A stretch of 46,453 nucleotides of DNA from CAWUJT01 sp963922715. Its GTDB lineage: Bacteria > Pseudomonadota > Alphaproteobacteria > Rhodobacterales > Rhodobacteraceae. Below the pieces are notes generated by a model. The model saw nothing but the letters and a program-made list of their open reading frames with translations. It was not told where the DNA came from and did no database searches. The translations under genes and the position numbers were made by a program. The stretch's first letter is position 1. Each line of letters begins with the position of its first letter. The DNA is taken from NCBI GenBank assembly GCA_963922715.1, contig CAWUJT010000008.1, positions 1 through 46,453 on the forward strand, given 5' to 3'. Shown here one piece after another: positions 42,973 through 46,453 of the stretch.

Positions 42973-43340
42973 TGGAGGCGCTCTTGGCCATAACCATCGG
43001 CGTGCTGGTGGCCAGCGCGGTCTACCTGATGCTGGCCCGCAACGTCCTGCGGTTTATCTTTGGTTTGGTGCTGATCTCTAATGCCGCCAACCTGACGATC
43101 TTTGCCGCGGGACGCCTGACCGCTGGTGCGCCACCGCTGATCCCGGTGGGGGCCGACGGACCTGTGGGGGAGGTTGCAAACGCACTACCGCAAGCGCTGG
43201 TGCTGACGGCGATTGTCATTGGCTTTGGCCTGTTTGCCTTTGCGCTGGTGCTGATGTTTCGCGCCTACACCAGCCTTGGCACGCTGTATTCCGACGACAT
43301 GCGCGTTGCCGAACCGCGTGAGGAGACCACCGACACATGA
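42972..43340 (+). CDS. mrpC: Mrp Na+/H+ antiporter subunit C
   Basis: A 122-aa three-helix subunit homologous to complex I NuoK. Recognisable stretches are YLMLARNVLRFIFGLVLISNAANL and the PQALVLTAIVIGFGLFAFALVL block. It is translationally coupled to mrpB (TGATG) and mrpD (ATGA). Normal length. Confidence 0.94.
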   Translation: MEALLAITIGVLVASAVYLMLARNVLRFIFGLVLISNAANLTIFAAGRLTAGAPPLIPVGADGPVGEVANALPQALVLTAIVIGFGLFAFALVLMFRAYTSLGTLYSDDMRVAEPREETTDT

Positions 43341-44836
43341 GCTGGGTTCTTGCAACGCCTTTGGTTCTGCCGTTCCTAACGGCGGTGCTGGCTTTCCTTA
43401 CCCGGTTTGGGGCGGGGGGACGTTGGGTCAGCGTGATGGGCAATGCCGCGCTTCTGGCGGCGTCTGCTGTGTTGATGGCGCAGGTTCTTGAACAAGGTGT
43501 TGTCGCTGGACAAATGGGCAGCTGGCCCGCGCCGTTTGGGATCACCCTGGTCGCGGATTACCTCAGCGCTGTCATGGTTGTGATCACCGCGATTACCGCG
43601 CTGGCTGTTTCAATCTATGCGCTGGCTGATATTGACGCCCGGAAGGAAGAGCTTGGGTATCATGCTCTGTTCAATGTGCTGATCGGTGGCGTGGCCGGTG
43701 CCTTCCTGACCGGGGACCTTTTCAACCTCTATGTGTGGTTTGAGGTTATGCTGATCGCCTCTTTCGGGCTTTTGGTCTTGGGGGGCACGCGCGCCCAGAT
43801 CGACGGCGGCGTGAAATACGTCACGCTGAACTTGATCTCAACGATCCTGTTTCTATCGGGTATTGGTCTGCTTTATGGTATTACTGGCACGCTGAATATG
43901 GCCGATATGGCCCGCACTTTGCCACAGGTGGAGAACCAAGGCCTTGTGACGGTGATCGCCATGATGTTCATGGTGGCCTTCGGCGTCAAAGCCGCCGTGT
44001 TCCCGCTGTTCTTCTGGCTTCCCGCCGCCTATCATACACCGGCCTTCGCGGTCTCGGCGGTCTTCGCGGGGCTTTTGACGAAGGTAGGCGTCTATGCGCT
44101 GATCCGCATGTTCACATTGGTGTTCAACGCGGACACGGGCTTTACCCATTCCGTCCTACTATGGGTTGCCGCGCTGACCATGGTGACGGGCGTTTTGGGG
44201 GCCGCGGCACAGAATGACATTCGCAAGATCCTATCGTTTCATATCGTCAGCCAGATCGGCTATATGATCATGGGCCTTGCGCTGTTCACGCCCCTGGCGA
44301 TGGCGGGCGCAGTGTTCTATCTTGTTCACCACATCATCGTGAAAGCGAACCTCTTTCTGATTGCAGGCGTTGTGGAGCGCATTACAGGTTCAACCAACCT
44401 AGATAAGATCGGAGGGCTTTATCGGTCGGCCCCGATCTTGGCCGTACTGTTCTTTGTGCCGGCATTCTCGCTGGCTGGGTTCCCGCCGCTTTCGGGGTTT
44501 TGGGCCAAATACGTGCTGGTCGCGGCCGCATTGGAAGAGAGAGCTTGGATCATCGCGGCTGTTGCACTGACGGTCGGCCTTTTGACGATTTTTTCCATGA
44601 CAAAAATCTGGGGTGAAGCCTTTTGGAAACCGCATCCGGCAGCACTTGAGCCCAAGCTCTCGGCCCTTGCCGCCGCACCGCGCGCGCAACTTCTGTTACC
44701 CATTGCGGCCTTGGCGGCCATGACCCTGGTCATTGGGTTCTTCCCGGAAACGTTCGTTGCCTTCGCCAAAACCGCCGCAGCACAATTGCTGGAGCCGCGC
44801 GACTATATAACCGCCGTACTGGGGGAGGGGGCATGA
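43337..44836 (+). CDS. mrpD: Mrp Na+/H+ antiporter subunit D
   Basis: A 499-aa subunit homologous to complex I NuoM/NuoN. The essential proton-channel residues sit where the family has them: E136 in YVWFEVMLIASFGLL and K218 in FGVKAAVFPLFFWLP. HTPAFAVSAVFAGLLTKVGVYALIR is another highly conserved block. It has about 14 hydrophobic segments. ATGA overlaps couple it to mrpC and mrpE. Confidence 0.95.
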   Translation: MSWVLATPLVLPFLTAVLAFLTRFGAGGRWVSVMGNAALLAASAVLMAQVLEQGVVAGQMGSWPAPFGITLVADYLSAVMVVITAITALAVSIYALADIDARKEELGYHALFNVLIGGVAGAFLTGDLFNLYVWFEVMLIASFGLLVLGGTRAQIDGGVKYVTLNLISTILFLSGIGLLYGITGTLNMADMARTLPQVENQGLVTVIAMMFMVAFGVKAAVFPLFFWLPAAYHTPAFAVSAVFAGLLTKVGVYALIRMFTLVFNADTGFTHSVLLWVAALTMVTGVLGAAAQNDIRKILSFHIVSQIGYMIMGLALFTPLAMAGAVFYLVHHIIVKANLFLIAGVVERITGSTNLDKIGGLYRSAPILAVLFFVPAFSLAGFPPLSGFWAKYVLVAAALEERAWIIAAVALTVGLLTIFSMTKIWGEAFWKPHPAALEPKLSALAAAPRAQLLLPIAALAAMTLVIGFFPETFVAFAKTAAAQLLEPRDYITAVLGEGA

Positions 44837-45324
44837 ACACACTTGTTGCAAATCTGTTCTTGGCTGTTGTCTGGGCCTTGTTTTTTGGCGGGTTCACCTG
44901 GCTTACGGTTTTGTCCGGGCTGGCCTTTGGCTACGTCATTTTGTGGTTGTTGCAACCGCTTGGTGGCGTCAGATCAACGTATTTCAAACGCGTCTGGTAT
45001 TGGGCTAAGCTTGTTGTGATGTTCCATTACGAGCTTCTGATCTCAAGCCTGCAAGTCTTGTGGGATATCTTCACACCACAGCATATGTCGAACCCCGCGA
45101 TCATTGAAATGCCATTGGACGTGAAAACGGATGCTGGTATCTTGTTGGTGACCAACCTGATCTCACTCACCCCTGGCACACTCAGCATTGATGTGAGCGA
45201 GGATCGGAAAACACTGAAGCTGCATGTGATGTTTGCCGACGATCCTGACGCTGTCTGCCGTACGCTGAAGCGCGGTATGGAACGTTGGGTGATCGACGCC
45301 GTAGAAGAAGAGGTGCACACATGA
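44833..45324 (+). CDS. mrpE: Mrp Na+/H+ antiporter subunit E
   Basis: A 163-aa subunit with two N-terminal membrane helices and a cytoplasmic domain. Conserved stretches are NPAIIEMPLDVKTDAGILLVTNLISLTPGTLSIDVSED. MrpE members are required for full assembly and activity of the complex in studied bacteria. ATGA overlaps link it to mrpD and mrpF. Confidence 0.93.
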   Translation: MNTLVANLFLAVVWALFFGGFTWLTVLSGLAFGYVILWLLQPLGGVRSTYFKRVWYWAKLVVMFHYELLISSLQVLWDIFTPQHMSNPAIIEMPLDVKTDAGILLVTNLISLTPGTLSIDVSEDRKTLKLHVMFADDPDAVCRTLKRGMERWVIDAVEEEVHT

Positions 45325-45623
45325 TGGATTTTCCCACACTTGTCCTCTTTACCTCTTTGGGTCTCGTATTTTTTGGCGTTGGCCTGGCGCTGATCCGTCT
45401 GGCGCTTGGCCCCACCTTGCCAGACCGGATTGTGGCGCTCGATAAGATGACGGTGTCCATCGTCGCCTTCTGTGGTCTTGCGGCGATATTCTCAGACGAT
45501 ACGGCCTTCTTGGATGTCGCTTTGGTCCTCGCCCTGGTTGGCTTCCTTGCAACCGTCGCCTTGGCCCGCTTTGCCGAGCGCGCGGTGGTCCGCCGCCAGA
45601 AAGAAAAGGAGAACGAAGAATGA
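45321..45623 (+). CDS. mrpF: Mrp Na+/H+ antiporter subunit F
   Basis: A 100-aa three-helix subunit. The family motif RLALGPTLPDRIVALDKMT is at residues about 25-43, with the conserved Asp in PDRIVALD. The ATG at 45321 overlaps the mrpE stop; an earlier in-frame ATG at 45285 would add a run of arginines read from mrpE in the wrong frame. Confidence 0.93.
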   Translation: MMDFPTLVLFTSLGLVFFGVGLALIRLALGPTLPDRIVALDKMTVSIVAFCGLAAIFSDDTAFLDVALVLALVGFLATVALARFAERAVVRRQKEKENEE

Positions 45624-45937
45624 GTACAATCATCGCCTCCGTGCTTATCCTACTGGGAAGTTTCATGACCGCCGCGGCCGGTATCGGTGTCTTTCGGATG
45701 CCAGATGTCTTTATCCGGATGCATGCGGCAACCAAGGTTGGCACGCTTGGCTCTGGTCTTATTCTTGCGGGTGTTTCGGTGTACTTTGGTGATCCAGGGA
45801 CGGTTCTGCGCTGTGTTCTGATCGTTTTCTTCCTGCTGCTCACAGCACCTATCGGGGCACATATGGTCGGCCGGGCGGCCTTGAACCTAGGTCTTCCAGT
45901 GTGGAATCACAGAAAAAAAGAGGTGGAAAGACACTGA
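45620..45937 (+). CDS. mrpG: Mrp Na+/H+ antiporter subunit G
   Basis: A 105-aa three-helix subunit and the last gene of the operon. The signature GVFRMPDVFIRMHAATKVGTLG is at residues about 22-43. It overlaps mrpF by ATGA. No clear plus-strand terminator follows directly; the next plus-strand landmark is a broken reading frame. Confidence 0.93.
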   Translation: MSTIIASVLILLGSFMTAAAGIGVFRMPDVFIRMHAATKVGTLGSGLILAGVSVYFGDPGTVLRCVLIVFFLLLTAPIGAHMVGRAALNLGLPVWNHRKKEVERH

Positions 45938-46095
45938 TTGAAGAGTGGCGCATCTAGACGGAGAAAGGTCAAACACCTTGTTCGACATTCTTGCCCAATG
46001 CAGGTTGGTGCTTAAGCCGGGACTGTTGCATTATCGATTGAGACTGGTCGGTTGAACATTCTAAACGTTTCTCTAGAAAGCGTGCGAAAGAGTAG

Positions 46096-46293
46096 TATGG
46101 CAAAGAAACGAGAGGGTTAAGTTGGTTTAAACCAACAGCTACTGAACACATATCAAAAGCGTTCGCGCCTAAAAATATTCTGGATGAATGCGGCTACCCT
46201 ATAGAAGTTTTGAAGGCAAACTGTGTTGGTTACATTGCGTATGAAGACGAATATCAAGTTTTTGCTGAGCCGTTTTTTGAAGCTGTAAAGTGA
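46096..46293 (+). pseudogene. Decayed coding sequence between mrpG and groEL
   Basis: A 65-codon frame runs from just after a TAG at 46093-46095 to a TGA at 46291-46293. It has no usable start codon yet reads like protein: KETRGLSWFKPTATEH, then KNILDECGYPIEVLK and a Glu/Phe-rich end (AEPFFEAVK). The same frame continues upstream of the TAG with DWSVEHSKRFSRKRAKE before a TGA. A former gene may therefore have been cut by a nonsense change and lost its 5' part. No family is recognised. The remaining bases of the gap (45938-46050) hold nothing I can name. The region is AT-richer than the mrp genes. Confidence 0.33.
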
Positions 46294-46354
46294 CCTCCGA
46301 TGCTCAGTAAAAGTGTAAGCACCTACTCTGCTTAGAAAGCGAATACTTCCCAAC

Positions 46355-46381
46355 AAAAAGGGTCGCCTGCACAGGCGACCC
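46355..46381 (-). terminator. Rho-independent terminator of groEL
   Basis: GGGTCGCCTG (46360-46369) and CAGGCGACCC (46372-46381) form a perfect 10-bp, GC-rich stem. On the minus strand it is followed by TTTTT (46355-46359) and lies 27 bp after the groEL stop codon. This is a textbook intrinsic terminator for the chaperonin transcript. Confidence 0.88.
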
Positions 46382-46408
46382 TCTGGATTTCAATCCTAAA
46401 AAGGCAGT

Positions 46409-46453
46409 TTACATCATGCCGCCCATGCCGCCCATGTCGGGCATGCCGCCAGC
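46409..46453 (-). CDS. groEL: Chaperonin GroEL, C-terminal fragment (cut by window end)
   Basis: Only the last 14 codons and the stop lie in the window. They encode AGGMPDMGGMGGMM, the Gly-Gly-Met repeat tail that lines the GroEL cavity and is characteristic of the housekeeping copy of this chaperonin. The rest of the gene, and presumably groES, lies beyond the right edge. A strong terminator follows the stop. Confidence 0.9.
   Translation of the reverse strand, partial: AGGMPDMGGMGGMM

Noticed and set aside
46153..46356. Minus-strand frame of 67 codons before the groEL terminator
   Set aside because: It lies opposite the more protein-like decayed plus frame, starts inside the 3' region of groEL's terminator, and has no ribosome site.
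1..46453. tRNA, rRNA, CRISPR, IS elements or prophage
   Set aside because: No cloverleaf, rRNA segment, regularly spaced repeat, transposase or integrase was seen in any intergenic region.

Overview
The window looks like chromosomal DNA of an alphaproteobacterium of the Rhodobacteraceae (roseobacter type). Four things point there: a divergent RegA/RegB (ActR/ActS) redox pair, an alphaproteobacterial AddB-AddA recombinase next to trxA, an xseB-ispA-dxs cluster, and protein sequences of roseobacter character. No phage, IS element, CRISPR array, rRNA or tRNA gene was recognised. Most genes are housekeeping genes packed with 4-bp ATGA/GTGA overlaps. AT-rich patches at the left end, at 6.1-7.1 kb and in three intergenic stretches stand out from this background.

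Layout: 0-1.4 kb holds two AT-rich membrane proteins of unknown function (minus). 1.5-6 kb holds pncB, then xseB, ispA and dxs, which supply isoprenoid precursors (plus). 6.1-9.1 kb holds an AT-rich sterol-desaturase-family hydroxylase facing a BacNav-type voltage-gated sodium channel and an Fe-S RNA m5U methyltransferase. 9.5-19.4 kb is one long minus-strand run: hslO, a CoA-type NUDIX hydrolase, cca, a LysE exporter and three paralogous half-size ABC exporters. A GIY-YIG nuclease gene sits between the second and third ABC genes, coupled on both sides by GTGA overlaps. 19.4-22 kb holds a small NUDIX gene and the divergent regA/regB pair.

22-34.5 kb is a plus-strand run. It starts with a kinase-less PAS protein that has a perfect CtrA-type TTAA-N7-TTAA box upstream. 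Then come tsaE, amgK and murU (cell-wall sugar salvage), addB, addA, trxA, alanine dehydrogenase and a GST. 34.5-38.8 kb (minus) is rpmI-rplT-pheS-pheT. 39.3-45.9 kb (plus) is a universal stress protein followed by a complete seven-gene Mrp Na+/H+ antiporter operon. The window ends in a decayed reading frame, a strong terminator and the last 14 codons of groEL (minus).

The points most worth a second look are the CtrA-type box before the DivL-like PAS gene, the nuclease gene buried in the ABC exporter operon, the coexistence of a Na+ channel and an Mrp Na+ antiporter, and the small unexplained reading frames in the rpmI-usp and mrpG-groEL gaps.
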